From contig JAAVVG010000009.1 of NCBI GenBank assembly GCA_012976225.1, positions 922,524 through 986,523 of the forward strand: a stretch of 64,000 nt of DNA, given 5' to 3'. Positions 34,322-46,042 of this stretch are shown here, in pieces (the first letter of the stretch is position 1; the number at the start of each line of letters is the position of its first letter). A program made the position numbers and the translations under genes. This DNA comes from Golubevia sp. BC0850. Its lineage: Eukaryota > Basidiomycota > Exobasidiomycetes > Golubeviales > Golubeviaceae. The notes beneath the pieces were generated by a model. It ran no database searches and was not told the origin of the DNA. It saw only the letters and a program-made list of their open reading frames with translations.

Positions 34322-35758
34322 TCAGATTGCTGAAAATGAGATTTCGACCTTAGTTTGTTCGACAAACTTCAGCTGCAACCCTTTTCTCGACTTCAACAAC
34401 TCGTCCCAAGCCTCCCACTCTATCTCCTTTGGCTCGAAGTCTTCAGGTAAAGCTATGCTCAGGAGTTGAGGGCAAACCTTTGTGTCTCCCAGCTTGTCAA
34501 ACAGGCTCTCCAGATCTACCGAGCCTTCTCCATCCTCCAGCTGGATTTCTAAATGCATCAACCCCTCTAGACCATCCAGTACTTCGATGACTTCGTGTAG
34601 CTTGCTATCAGGATCAATTATAGCAAATTCTCTCAGTTGAGGTTTCATCTCCACTAACCTAACCAAAGAAGAATGAAGTTCGACCCTCGCGAGCTGAGGA
34701 GCTCTAATATGATCTGTAAATTTCTGGAGGAGAAGCATCTTGGCTGTTCCATCTGTGCTGCACTTGATTGAAGAAATGTAAAGTTCTTGAAGGCTGGTTA
34801 ATTCTGTTGCCCCTACTTTCGAATCTTTCTCCGAAACTTGAAGCTCTTCTATGTAAAGCACTTTGAGGCCAGTCAGATAAGGAAGGAGGTCCATAATTGA
34901 ACCCTCGAATCGCTTTGTGTACTCTTCTAGCTTCTTGTGTATGATCAAAACTTTTAAGCGCTCGAAATATTGGGTGTTTGCTGGAGAAGAATTAGAGAGC
35001 GACGGAACGAAAGAGTAAACCAAGGCGTTCTCGAACGTCCGAAGAAAAGTTAAGGATTGGTTTTCTGGACTCATAAGCTGATTTTTCCTCTTTAGGATAG
35101 AAAACAAGGATTGACTGACTTGAAGATTTCTAGATGCAGAGAGATTAGGATGCTCCAGAAACGTTAATTCACTTAATCTTAAACCCTTCTCTCTGCAAGC
35201 TCTGATCAATTGCCAAGTAAAATCATCATATTCCCAAATCTTTGAGATCTTCAGAATCTTGAAAGTCTGTATTGAAGGTTGAAGAGGACTTAACAACTTG
35301 GACCAATAAACGATGCTTTTCTCTTTTAATTTGCCTTCCGTGTCGTCAAAAGCGTAGTCTCCTTTAAACTCCAACATTCTATTGATGGGTCTGCTGAAAC
35401 GAAAGATTGGATTTGTTTTGGGATCTTCGAGAGTTAAGGAGGTGAGTGTGTTCCTACTTTTTGAGGAGATGGCATGAAGTTCTGAAAGGAAAGACTTTTC
35501 ATTTATACCGAATCCGTTGAGCTCGAAGGAGACCACTCTCCAGAGACTCTCTGTTCTGAGAAGTTGTTCCCAAGACTTGCAAACAGAGGTGATCCTGCCT
35601 AAAGTCCGTTGAGTTAGATGTGAGAATAGTCCAAGAGTGATCTCAGGAGGTAGTTGAGTGGCCACTTCACTGGAGGTTGAGGTCGAGTCGGTTGAAGAGT
35701 TGGAAGAGGTCGAATGAGAGTCAGAGGACAAAGACTCGAGCTTCGGTTCTTCTGACAT
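34322..35758 (-). CDS. F-box protein with leucine-rich C-terminal region
   Basis: A single exon, 478 residues. An F-box lies at about 33-75: LPPEITLGLFSHLTQRTLGRITSVCKSWEQLL, followed by ESLWRVVSF. The remaining 400 residues are irregular leucine-rich (TFKILKISKIWEYDDF, LKVLYIEELQVSEKD, LTSLQELYISSIKC), an RNI-like arrangement. The acidic/Ser N-terminus starts at the ATG at 35758. Upstream in-frame codons reach 35953 but encode a hydrophobic, non-conserved leader, so I exclude them. By family, it should be an SCF ubiquitin-ligase substrate adaptor binding Skp1. The substrate is unknown. It is intact, unlike the LRR relatives at 29.4 kb and in the inverted repeat. Confidence 0.8.
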   Translation of the reverse strand: MSEEPKLESLSSDSHSTSSNSSTDSTSTSSEVATQLPPEITLGLFSHLTQRTLGRITSVCKSWEQLLRTESLWRVVSFELNGFGINEKSFLSELHAISSKSRNTLTSLTLEDPKTNPIFRFSRPINRMLEFKGDYAFDDTEGKLKEKSIVYWSKLLSPLQPSIQTFKILKISKIWEYDDFTWQLIRACREKGLRLSELTFLEHPNLSASRNLQVSQSLFSILKRKNQLMSPENQSLTFLRTFENALVYSFVPSLSNSSPANTQYFERLKVLIIHKKLEEYTKRFEGSIMDLLPYLTGLKVLYIEELQVSEKDSKVGATELTSLQELYISSIKCSTDGTAKMLLLQKFTDHIRAPQLARVELHSSLVRLVEMKPQLREFAIIDPDSKLHEVIEVLDGLEGLMHLEIQLEDGEGSVDLESLFDKLGDTKVCPQLLSIALPEDFEPKEIEWEAWDELLKSRKGLQLKFVEQTKVEISFSAI

Positions 35759-36000
35759 TTCAAGGCTGCTGCTGGGAAGATGATTGAGAGGACAAAGGAG
35801 GAAAGATAGGATCCGAAACGTCGAGTTTAAGTACTTTGAATGAGACCCCAATAGGGGCAAGCGAAACGGCTCTTGCGTAAATGAAAGGGGGTAAAAAAAA
35901 AGGTCAGAGCTCAACCGGAAACAAAAGACAGGGGTTGAGATCGCTGATTTCATTTTGGTATTAGAAGTCCGATACTATACAAAAAGTTGAAGAGTTGATC

Positions 36001-37412
36001 CTAATAACTCCAGTCAAGATCGTCGTCCCCACCTCCAACTCCTCCAGTTTCCGCACGTCTCAGCATATCTTGTAAGTTTGCATCTCCACTACCATCTCCA
36101 TTCGGATTCTGAGCGTCCATCCTGGCTTGGAGAGCAGCTTGAACACCTCCATGATCGACTCTTTCGTCTGCTCGCAGATTTAAAGCTTCCTGTCCGTAGA
36201 AATCTCGGCGTGGGTCGTATTTGACTCGTTCGTCTTTGATCATTCTGTGGGAGAGGAAGGAAGTGCAAGCGAGCCGAGTTCAGATTTGAACAGGTTTCCG
36301 AGGTGGCAGAATTGATGGAATGGATAGACGAGGGGGTGTCAGCAAAGGGAGACAGAGGAGATTTGAAGACTGGCAAGTTCTACAAACCTGCTATCCATTC
36401 GTAGATCATCCCCTTCGATCCCTAACATTGGTGCTGGCGTTTTGGCTTCGATTACCTTTTGGAGTCAACGCGGTCAAAGGCAAGTGGCGAAACGAAGGAG
36501 AGGGCAGTTAGGAACGGTGTCAGTTTGATGGGAAGTAAATGGCATACAGTCTTTCTTGTTAGGCTTGATATTCCCTTTGGTTTTGATTCTACTCCAGAAT
36601 TCTAAACGAAGGGAAATCGAAGGATAGGGAGGAGCAGAAGCTTCTCTTGAGCTCGAAGGCCAGCTCATCCTCTCTTTCGAGGACAACGAGCGGCTGCGTC
36701 TATCCAAATCAAACTCTTTAGAGCAAGTCCGATGCTTGAATTCCGTGTCTTAACCGTCTGGAAAGCCAAGCAAGCCATCGATCTCAATAGATGAAGCTCT
36801 GAAAGCTTCTCTTGATATCCATTCTTCCTTGCTCCCTCTTTTCTTAGCCATTCCCTTCCATCTCTTCCTTCAGGTAAATTCATAATGTACTCACAAAATG
36901 ATTATCGCAATGAGGGCAATACTCATCACTATCTTCAAAGACAGTCAAATCCTTCCTAAAAGCCTTCTTGCACTTCTTACAGATGAACACCATCTCTATC
37001 GTCTTTGCCAATTGATGAGTCTGTGTTTCAGCGTGACAGTCAGGACACTATCATCGGTATTCACAGTGATTTTGCAATCGAAGTTGATGTTGGAGGAGAG
37101 CGATAAGGAGTTAAAGAAGATCTGAAAGTAAAGGTGATAGAGAAATTAGAGGCACTCACGTCGTAGAACCTCTGACAGCAAGGAGCTCTGATTGAGACTT
37201 GAGCGTTGAGTACGTGTTTGCTGGAAAGGTAACAGGATAGTGAATAGAGGATGATGAGTTCTGAGAGCTAGGTAGAAGGAGGTAGTTGAAGGCAATGGAG
37301 AGGCACTTGGCTAATATCCTCTCTCTTCCACTTCTTCTACTGGCAAATTGGTTGATGTTGAATGGAAGAGACCTATGCGAAAGTAGATAGATCAACTCTG
37401 TACTCACCACAT
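36001..37412 (-). CDS. HOT13: CHY-type zinc-finger protein, Hot13-like (helper of small Tims)
   Basis: Minus-strand exons 37412-37408, 37220-37160, 37047-36895, 36455-36388 and 36244-36001 give 176 residues. The first coding exon is only 5 nt (ATGTG), and the next begins CAAACAC, yielding MCKHVLNAQVSIRAPCCQRFYD. Further Zn ligands follow: CPDCHAET, FICKKCKKAF and DEYCPHCDNHF. This matches the CHY domain of Hot13, which keeps mitochondrial intermembrane-space small Tim proteins and Mia40 in a zinc-free state. An extension of about 85 residues (KYDPRRDFYGQEALNLR..., Gly/Asp-rich end LDWSY) follows the domain and is common in filamentous fungi and basidiomycetes (family knowledge, moderate certainty). 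One intron is 439 nt. Confidence 0.88.
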
Positions 37413-38086
37413 AATTCCGAGAGTAGATTTAGGGTGTGTGGGTCAAGAGTTGCAGCCCTGAAATCTGAAATTGGTGTGTTCTCAAGCCAACTCTCCTCCC
37501 TCACAACGTTTCACTTCTTTGCTCCTTCTCCTTTCTTTAACATCAATCATACCATAACGACCACCTCTCTAGTTCACTTCAAGTCACATTTCAAGCTGCA
37601 AGTCACTCCGCTAGCCTCAACTCAGCTAACCTGCACGTCTCAATCTTTCTTCAAGAGTGACACACTCATTCCCAACACTCATCTCACAGAAAGCATCACC
37701 ACCAAGAGAGACTTCTTTCTTAGAAGCTACTTACACCTTAGTCCCTCATATAGATTCTCAATAGCGTGAGTTACTATCACAATGTTCTTGGAGGGACGGG
37801 ACGCGGCATGAGCGGCAAAGAAGAGGGAGAGATCTGGGAGATAGAACGGGCATAAGAAATGGTGCTTTGATCTCTAGAGGTGCTTTGAAAGAGTCAATGA
37901 ATTCACTCATGTCTCAAAATGGAGTTGGTGTGCTCACTGTCACAGCAAAGAGTGGCTCAGCTCGGGCTTCTGACCATCTCTTACTCCTCCCTTTGACTAC
38001 CCAGCCAACCTGCCAAATCTTTCGTGAAACAACTCTCGTAGCTCCTTCCTACCTCTTTCCATTTCAAGGCAAGAGAAAGGAGAGTT
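37413..38086. other. intergenic / 5' region of the PAS-kinase-like gene
   Basis: Divergent promoter region between the CHY protein and the large kinase. Short open frames are present without recognisable content. An upstream untranslated or small coding exon of the kinase cannot be excluded. Confidence 0.4.
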
Positions 38087-41000
38087 ATGCCTCTAGAGCA
38101 AATCAAGCCAGCTTTCTCCTTCTACGAATCCCAGCCAAGCTCTTCCACCTCTAAGCTTCGACAGACTCAATCTTCAGTGGAACCGGCCTCGAACTCTCCT
38201 TCCGGTGAGGCTACCTCTTTGCCTTTTTACTATCAGTCATCTCTCAAGACCAATCAGGCAGCAAGGAGGTTCAGTCAAAGCGATGGGAGCGATCCTGCAG
38301 ATGAGCCAGAGGAACATGAGGGATCAGGAAATTTTGGGGAGGCAAGCAGGCCGATAGCTCAACCTGAACATGCTGAGGAAGAAGATTCTGGCGAGAGTTC
38401 TCCTCCGTCCCCCTTATCTCCACCGGAAACCAATAGTCCGAGTCCAGCTCATGGGATTAGGAGTATAGGTGTAGGAGGAGCTTCTCTCATGAGAGGTAGA
38501 GACCAGGACCATCCTTATCCACTTTGGAATTCTAGGTTCCAGAACGATCAGAATGAAGATTCAGGCTCAAATGATGATTTAACAATACATCAAGATCAAA
38601 GAGATCAAGACATCTTCAAAGACGCAAGATCTCGACAATGCTCTCATGAAACTTCAAATTCTTATTCTAACTCGTACTCCTGGTACTCAAGCTCAAACTC
38701 CAATTTAAAAGATACAGAACTCAATAGAGATGATGGATCAGCTTTGACTAAGCTTGGTGGAGTTGGAGGGGTGACAAGGTCTGGAAGTTGGGGAAGGAAA
38801 GATGCAAGATCTCCTGAGATCGCTGAGAGTCGCTTTCAAAGCAGCTTCGAAGATCAGGATGAAGAAGCAGTGTCAGATGAAGAAGTAGATGAGGGGAAGC
38901 GTGATTCAATGCAGCGGCGGAGAGGATCAACTGAGGGGAATGGTTCGAGAGGTGAACTCGGAGGTGGAATCAAGACGATTGGGAAGCGTCGATCTATACC
39001 GACGCCTTCGCCTCCTGACTCTCCCTCTGGAGTCGATCAAAGAGGAATTCATCGACTTAGTTCTTCTTTTCCGGTGCCTTCAATCCCTTCTTCAAGTCGG
39101 CAAGAGAATGTAGCTCCTTCTTCTTCCTCTTCTTCCAACTCGAAATCAAACCCTTCAACTTCGGAAAGGACGCCAGAAATTCCATCGTATTCTAGAACCT
39201 CAACTAATTCTACCAATTCTACGAGATTCTCTCACTCCTCAACTAACTCCAAATCCTCTGATTCAAGTTACACCTCTTATGGGTCTTCAAACCCTAACGC
39301 TGCTCCTTCTGCTTTGTCTTTAAGGTCAGTCTCTGGATCCATCAAATCGAATAGAGATAACGAGAGGAATAGAGATTCTTCTTCTAGTCTGAGAAGTAAT
39401 CGAAGTGCGTACAGTTATAAGAGCTCTTCATTTGAAGAAGGAAAGGAGGAAGTCGAAGCTGGAGAAAAGGCTCTAGAAAGGAATTCAAATCAGCCACAAG
39501 ATGATGATGACGGAAACTCAGAGGATACTGGAAGAAGATCAGCCTCTACTGGAACTACTGGGACTGAAGTTGGAACTGAATCTCAACACCAAGTGCCAGA
39601 GCAGCCCAAGGTTGACGAAGCCGAGAACTCGGCTTCCGTTCCAAAAAGGTTGAATGGACTATCCACGGGTGGCTTCAAAACGGTCAGCGGAGGTCCCAGT
39701 CCTAATTCTAGTGATGCGCCTCCAGAGAGCTCTCTAGAAACATTCACTCAAAGCAGCCCAGATCCTCTTTCTGGCGGAGCAACGGAAACGACAAGCTTGG
39801 ATGCTCCAATGATTCCTTCCTCTCCAGCTTTCTCTGCTCAGAAGGTAGCTCAATCTTCTCCAGGTCCAATAACTCCAGCCACGCTGGTTCCTAGCTCCAG
39901 CCTCCCTCCTAGACTCGCCACTCCTTCGATCTCTAATTCTAGCTCCCAAAGCCTGATGAGCGTTGGACCAAGCTCTCAGTTTCAATTCGAGCCACCCATT
40001 CCTAGGAGGCATTCTGGAATCTATCTAGCGAGAACCAGATCCGCTTTGAGTTCTAGACATCCGACCATCAACTCAAGGTTTGAACACGGTCATGGAGGAG
40101 GCAGGGCAGCAGCCAGAGAACGAGCCGCTCTGGAGAACGCTAGACAGAACTCATTCGATCAGAAGGCAAGGAATCTTAGTGGATCAAGTTCTGGAGCTAG
40201 CTCTCATGGAGGAGGTAGCAGATCCTATGCTGCTAGTCAACCTGCTTCTCCTCTCATTCTGAGTAGTTCAGGCTCTCTTTTTGTCTCGGATTGGTCGGGA
40301 CTTTCAGCTCTCACTTCTATCAATCGGAATCAAGGTTCTCTCGACTCATCAGAGCAGGAGATGAGGACTCCTCTAGCTGGTAGAGCTCCTTTGCCAGCTT
40401 CAGGAAGCTCTTCTTACTTTGGTCTAGGTCCCAGAAGAGGTTCGGGTTCAGGCTCGACAGGCTCTACTCCAATGCCCTCTAGTCATCAATTTTCCTCTCA
40501 GACGCTGTCTCCGAATACAAGCATTGGACCTATGGTGTCCCCTTCCTCTTCTTTGTCAAGATCGGTGGGAGACAGGAAAGGTCTGAAACCTCTTGCAGTC
40601 TTCACTCAATTGACTCCTCTCGAGGGAACGAGTTCAGGAGCTGCAAGCGTTGGACTGGGACTTTCAGACTCTCCCGCACCGACTCCAAAAGGCCCGTCAA
40701 TCGGCAGAGGTTCTCTCGCGGCTTCTCCTAACGAAGCTACGTCTAAGAGCTCGATCGGCGCCTCAAAGAGGCCTGCCATGCAGAGGTCTTCCACCACCGG
40801 TCACGGAGTTGGTATGAGGTTAGGAGATGGAGTCGGTCAGGTTCTGAGAACGCCAACAACCGAGGAATGGACGAGGTTCTTAGCCGAGCAAGGAAGTGCC
40901 GCTCTGCTGAGTGGGGTTGACTTCAGACAACTCCATCTCGCTGCTGCCTACGGAAATGCAGAGAATCTGCAGAGCACTTCGACGACGACTCCTCTCGCTA

Positions 41001-43496
41001 GCGATCTTCAATCGATGCCCAGGTCTAGGTCTTCCTCTTTACTCCCAAGTCTAGGAACCGGAGCTGCAGCCTCTACTTCCTCAATTTCTCTTCCAGGTCC
41101 TTCCGCAACTCGCATCTCATCTCAAGACGAAGAAGGAGAGGCTGATTCGGATTCAGATTCAGACGAAGGGATTCAGATCTCAGCTTCCATGGTAGCTAGC
41201 GGCAACCTGCCCAACAGCGACTCAGGTGCAAGCGAGCTTGGAGTCTTGGAGAGGCTGAGAAGAATGAGCGCTGGAGCTCTGGCTGGTTTGGGAGGCAGAG
41301 TTCGAGGTCGAGGTGCATCTAGCAGCCGAGCAAGTTCAAGTGTCAGAGGTTCTGATCTCGAGTCACTTAACGAAGAGGACGACGAGGATGAGGAGGCGGT
41401 AGATTCAAGCTCCGAGGGAGAGATCGAACGAGACCTAGACTTGGGAGAATTGCTAGATGGAGATGCCTTCGCTGCCAATCATGCGAGGCACGGCTCTAGC
41501 TCTTCTCTGGAAAGAATGAGTGCTCTCTACGAAGCCATCTCTCGGCCGCAATCCAGAGTCACAAGTCCAATCGCATCACCCTTCAGCAGTCCACATAGAC
41601 CTTCAAGCCCTATCTCGAACAGGATTTCTCTGAGTCAATCAGGCTCAGGCTCGAGTTTCAATCTCAGCCTGGACACTGGAGCCGACAGATCCAACCTGGC
41701 GATCTCTCCCACTTCAGCTTCTAGTTTAATTCTAGGTTCCAACCCAGGCTCTGATCCCTTCAACAACTCCCCACCTTCTCCAGCTCAATATCAATCTCCG
41801 CTTTTCGTCAATGCCAATCAAAGAAGAGGCTCCAATCATAGTCAAACTTCTTCTCCCAACCCAGGTGGCTTGAGCTTTTCGCCTAGTTTCAGCAGCTCTG
41901 CCTCTGGAGGATCTAACACAGGCCCTTCTCTTCTTCCACCTCCAAGCGAAGTTCGATTGACAAGGGAAGCTACTCTCAAACCTGGCTCTGCTACTGGTCC
42001 TCCCTCTGATGGGGCTCCCAAATCCTCTTTGGCCAGCAAGAGAGACGCTGCTAACGCTAGCGCTGCAGAACGTCAAATCGCTGCGAACGCTTTCGGATAC
42101 CCTTTGCCTCCTCCAGGAACGAGCCGATGCATCAACGACTTCGTAATCACGGCAGATATCGGCAGAGGAGCTTATGGTCTGGTGAAGAAAGTCAGAATGA
42201 AGGGAGTCGATGGAAATCCTACAGGGGTGAGTTTTCGAGGAAGAGAAGGCTAGTATGCAAGCACAATTTCTATCAAAGACTACGACTGACCCCTCGAACT
42301 TGCCTTCATTCTTCATCCTACAGCATGAGTTCGTAGCCAAGTACATCATCAAGTCTCGGATCCTGGCGGACTGTTGGCGTCGACATAGAGTTCTCGGGCC
42401 GATTCCAATCGAAATCCACGTCATGGACCAGCTGAGACGTCTTGCCTACGAGGCACCACCAACTCCACCAGCTTGGTCTCCAGAAGTGCTCTCTCAAGGA
42501 CTCGGAACTCCCACCTCTTCCAGGCCGTCCAGTATCCCTTCGACTCCATCGAAGGATGCAAGCGATAAAGAGCTCATGCCGCCTCCAGCTCCTCCCAAGT
42601 CATCAAACGAAGTCCCCTCTGCTGTCCAGAAATTCCATCCCAACATCTGTCCAATGGTCGATTTCTTCGAAGACCACGAATTCTACTACATGATCATGCC
42701 GATCTTCGGTAGGGGTCAAGACCTTTTCGATTACGTTGAATCTCTTCCTGATGGTTTGTCTGCAGTTCAAGTTCGATCCATCTTCGGCCAAGTTGCAGAT
42801 GCTCTCAGCTACCTGCATTCCAACTCAATCGTTCATAGAGACATCAAAGATGAGAACGTCATTCTCAACTTCAAGAAGGATCAATTGGGAAACGAGATAG
42901 ACACCAGCCAAGCTCTTCCAACAGCTCAATTGATCGATTTCGGTTCTGCAACTCACATCAGACCTGGAAGACTCTTCGACACTTTCTCTGGAACTCTGGA
43001 CTACGCTGCTGCTGAGATTCTAAGAGGAGAGAAATACGGTGGTAGAGAGCAGGATGTCTGGGCTCTAGGGGTCGTCGGCTATGTCTTACTTTGTGGAGAA
43101 TGCCCTTTCTGGAACGGAGAAGAAGCAGTAGTAGGACTAACTCCTGACAGTAGAGCCGCGACTGCTCTTCAAGAAAGATGCTTCCCTCCACCTTTATCCG
43201 ACGAAGACCCTCAAGATGATCCTGCAACCCTCAGGATTCTAGCAGATGTCGAAGGTCAAGAAGACGGAGGTGGAAGACTCTGCGATGCTGCCGATCTCAT
43301 CGCTAGATGCTTGGAATTGGATCAAAATGCAAGACCAACTGCAGAGACAATCTGTTCTCACAAATTCTTGGTGGGCAGCAAAGGTTGGAGAGGACCTGGT
43401 GGTTGGCTGGAAAAAGACGACCATAGACAGAACAATGACGCAGTCCTCATAGATGAAAATTCAGCTAGCAATGAAGCAATCCAAGAAACGCTCTAG
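38087..43496 (+). CDS. PAS-kinase-like Ser/Thr kinase (PSK1/PASK type) with a huge disordered N-terminus
   Basis: Two exons (38087-42226 and 42324-43496) give about 1,770 residues. About 1,350 residues of Ser/Pro/Gly/Asn-rich sequence precede the kinase. No PAS domain is visible there, but such domains are hard to see by eye. The kinase starts at DFVITADIGRGAYGLVKKV; the intron splits it after GNPTG, and the invariant lysine lies in FVAKYIIK. Then come HRDIKDENVILN, DFGSATHI, a GTLDYAAAEIL segment and DVWALGVVGYVLLCGECPFW, all closest to PAS kinases. An insert of about 70 Pro/Ser-rich residues lies between helix C and strand 4 (PPTPPAWSPEVLSQG...). PAS kinases regulate sugar partitioning and translation. 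The start has no alternative in-frame ATG upstream within the exon. Confidence 0.85.
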
Positions 43497-43996
43497 ATTC
43501 AAGCCTTCTTTCCCCCTTTTTCCCCGTGGCTCTCTCTCTCTCACCCCCAAACTACTTTACCTCTCTCACTTTAGTTCTCCCACTTCCTCACCCTTTCGTT
43601 GGGATCTGTATCCTATTCATTCACTACCGCCCTACCCTCATCATTCACTCTTTTTCAACCACTCTTTCAATCGCACCGTCTCAAAATCGAGATCGGTTTG
43701 TAAAACTTTTAGACATTGCATTCACCACCACAACTTCAATCACATCCATTCTGTTCTTCTCATCCTAACTCTATGGCTGAAGTTGACCCATGAAATCGAA
43801 TTGAGTCTGGGAAAGAGGCACGTAAGGTCAGCGTAGTCATTCGCCTCAAACTGACGAACCTGCTTCCGACCTCCTCTCTCAAACCAACCTTTCACACTTG
43901 AAAGCCTCACCTTTTCAAGATTCTGTGCATGAGAGTGATTTTTGTGGCTCCTGAAAATCATTCTGGGGGTATCAAACCATTCCTAAATGCTGAAAT

Positions 43997-44558
43997 ATGC
44001 CGAGCAAAGAAGTCATCCTTTCCAAAAATCGTTTTCCTCCTCGTCCACGTCTCCCTGCCTTCTACTCTGATCACTCCAGCGAAAAGATCAGGTACAGATC
44101 ATTATCTCCTAGAAGATGGAGGGGAAGCAAGAGTCCTGCAAGGGAATCTGAATGCCGTTCGCCACCTCCAGAAAACGCCTATCGCTTTAGAGATCAAGGT
44201 CGTCCTTCTTCAAGAGACAGCAGACTCGAAGGTGACTTTAGAGACAACGCTACTTCCACAACTTCAGGTCCTCATACACTAAATCAGAGATGTCGCGATT
44301 TGAGCTGGTATCTGACCCGGCAGATCACTAATCGCCTTCTCTCTCCATTCCATTTTTTAGGAAGCTGAACTTGCTGCTCTTGAAGCTGAGGCACCGGAGT
44401 CTCCAAACCACGAAACCCCTGATGCAAACATTGGGTCAACCAAGAGCTTCAAGGAGGAAGATGGGCATCCTACTAGAAGTGGAATCAAGAGATCCTGCGA
44501 GTCAGAGACCGAAGATCAAAGAGAAGAGCGTTCGCCTCTTCGTCGACTTCGAATGTAG
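43997..44558 (+). pseudogene. most complete member of the unknown EAEL family (possible one-base frameshift)
   Basis: An ATG at 43997 opens a Ser/Arg/Pro-rich frame (SKNRFPPRPRLPAFYSDHSS, RYRSLSPRRWRGSKSP). The last exon, 44361-44558, reads EAELAALEAEAPESPNHETP... to RRLRM. The expected preceding residues, MSRFEL before a GT donor at about 44310, lie one frame away from the ATG frame, suggesting a 1-nt deletion near 44289, or an intron I cannot find. Compared with the paralogue at 23140-23830, conserved positions include PP.P..P.FY, ESP.HETPD, KR..E.ET and RER..R. No domain is recognised; RS dipeptides suggest an RNA-linked or nuclear protein, which is speculative. Confidence 0.5.
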
Positions 44559-44639
44559 AATCGTTGTTATTCTCTTCAAGATGATCATGAAATTCCATCT
44601 CATCCCTCGGGAAAACCTCAAATGAAAGAGGCAAGCCTT

Positions 44640-46042
44640 ATCGGCATCTCTAGCTCCGCAGATGAAGATGTTGATGGAAGCCACGTCGTGTTGACTGACT
44701 CGGAAGACGGTGGGGAGGATGGAAACTAGGGGAAGCAGTTGCCATCATTCGTCAAGTAAAGAGCTGAGAGCGATCGAGCCTGCAAATAGATACTCTCGAC
44801 CTTTCGAGTTCATGCAGATGATCTGAACGTCATTCTGGCACGGCGAAGAAGCGTGATAAAATCGAAGTCCGATCTCGTCTTTCTTCTAAAGCAGAGATCT
44901 CACAAGATGATGGCTCCTTAGGATCGAAGTCTGTTTCTCAGAGGTACATTGGATTGGAGGCAGGTTCAGACTGGATCTCGAGAACTTGGATTCAAAGCGT
45001 GGACTGTATTCATTGAAAGCAACCTTCTTGAAGTCCGTATCTGCTATCTCTTTACTTTCGAGTTTGCTCCTCTCTATCTATTACTCCCCACTTAAACAAG
45101 AAATCAAGGCTGTATGGGGTCAACCGATAAAGTGTTGAAGGAAAGTAATCATCTGCAAGGGCTCCACCCACTGAGAAGTAAAGAAGATGTGACGAAAACA
45201 AGGAGGTTAAAATGAGCAGAGAAGAAGTCTACCTTGTCTCACGCTCCTCCCGACTTTCATAATTCCTTTAGACTTACCAATCTCAGGGCTGAAGAAGGTG
45301 AGCTCGATCTTCTCACTCTTCGAAACGGCCTCTTCCAATAGAGGTTCCTGTTCTCTTTCCAAGCTGCCACCGACTTCTCGGTGGTAACAACTCTACCCAG
45401 ACTTGTCATTAATTCTAGGGGCACCTTGATCTCTTTAAGATTAGACAGCCTTCTGTCCAGGAGTAACTAGACAAGTAAGTACCTTGTCCTCCGGGCAAAC
45501 TTCTCGGTTTTATCGACGTCATCGAAAACTCCCAGTAGAGTAATTGCAGAGCTTCCAAGGTAGGAGGAATGCCGATTTGCTCCCTACCAAGGAGAGATGC
45601 GATGAATTGAGGGTCGACAGCCATCACCTTTAAACCACTGAAAAGCTTCAAATGTGAGAGTGATTGAGGCTAACCCCAAGACCCTTAATTCCGCCTCTCT
45701 CTCATCCTAGTGGTATCCAGGTCTAACCTTGAAATTGGCGAGCTATGTTGTGACCTGAAGAAAATGGTAGACCGCTTGAGATTTTCGATTTCCTCCTCTC
45801 CGACTCTTTGCTTTGTCGGTTGAGAAGCCTCTCCACCTCCTTGCGTCTCCATTTGCACTGAGGAAGCAGGGCTTGATGGCTAGCTGCTTAACTTTGGTTA
45901 AACCTTCGATGGCGTGAGAGTGCTCAGAAAGGAAGATAGAATCCTCATAAGAGATGTAAAAGCTCATCACCACTCGATAAAGATGTGGACAGAAGACTGA
46001 GAATGGAAAAGGGCAGTGAGAGCTCATGTCGTCAGAGTCGAG
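44640..46042 (-). pseudogene. decayed 3' part of the LisH/LRR-like gene, right copy
   Basis: After the stop shared with the left copy, the same frame continues on the minus strand (MSSHCPFPFSVFCPHLYRVV..., 46027-45743). It then shifts at about 45830, beyond the identical tract. Pieces such as FSGLKVMAVDPQFIASLLGR and TLEALQLLYWEF (45650-45420) remain leucine-rich. The breaks here differ from those in the left copy, so this part decayed independently. The sequence GREQIGIPPTLEAL is more intact here than in the left arm. Confidence 0.6.
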
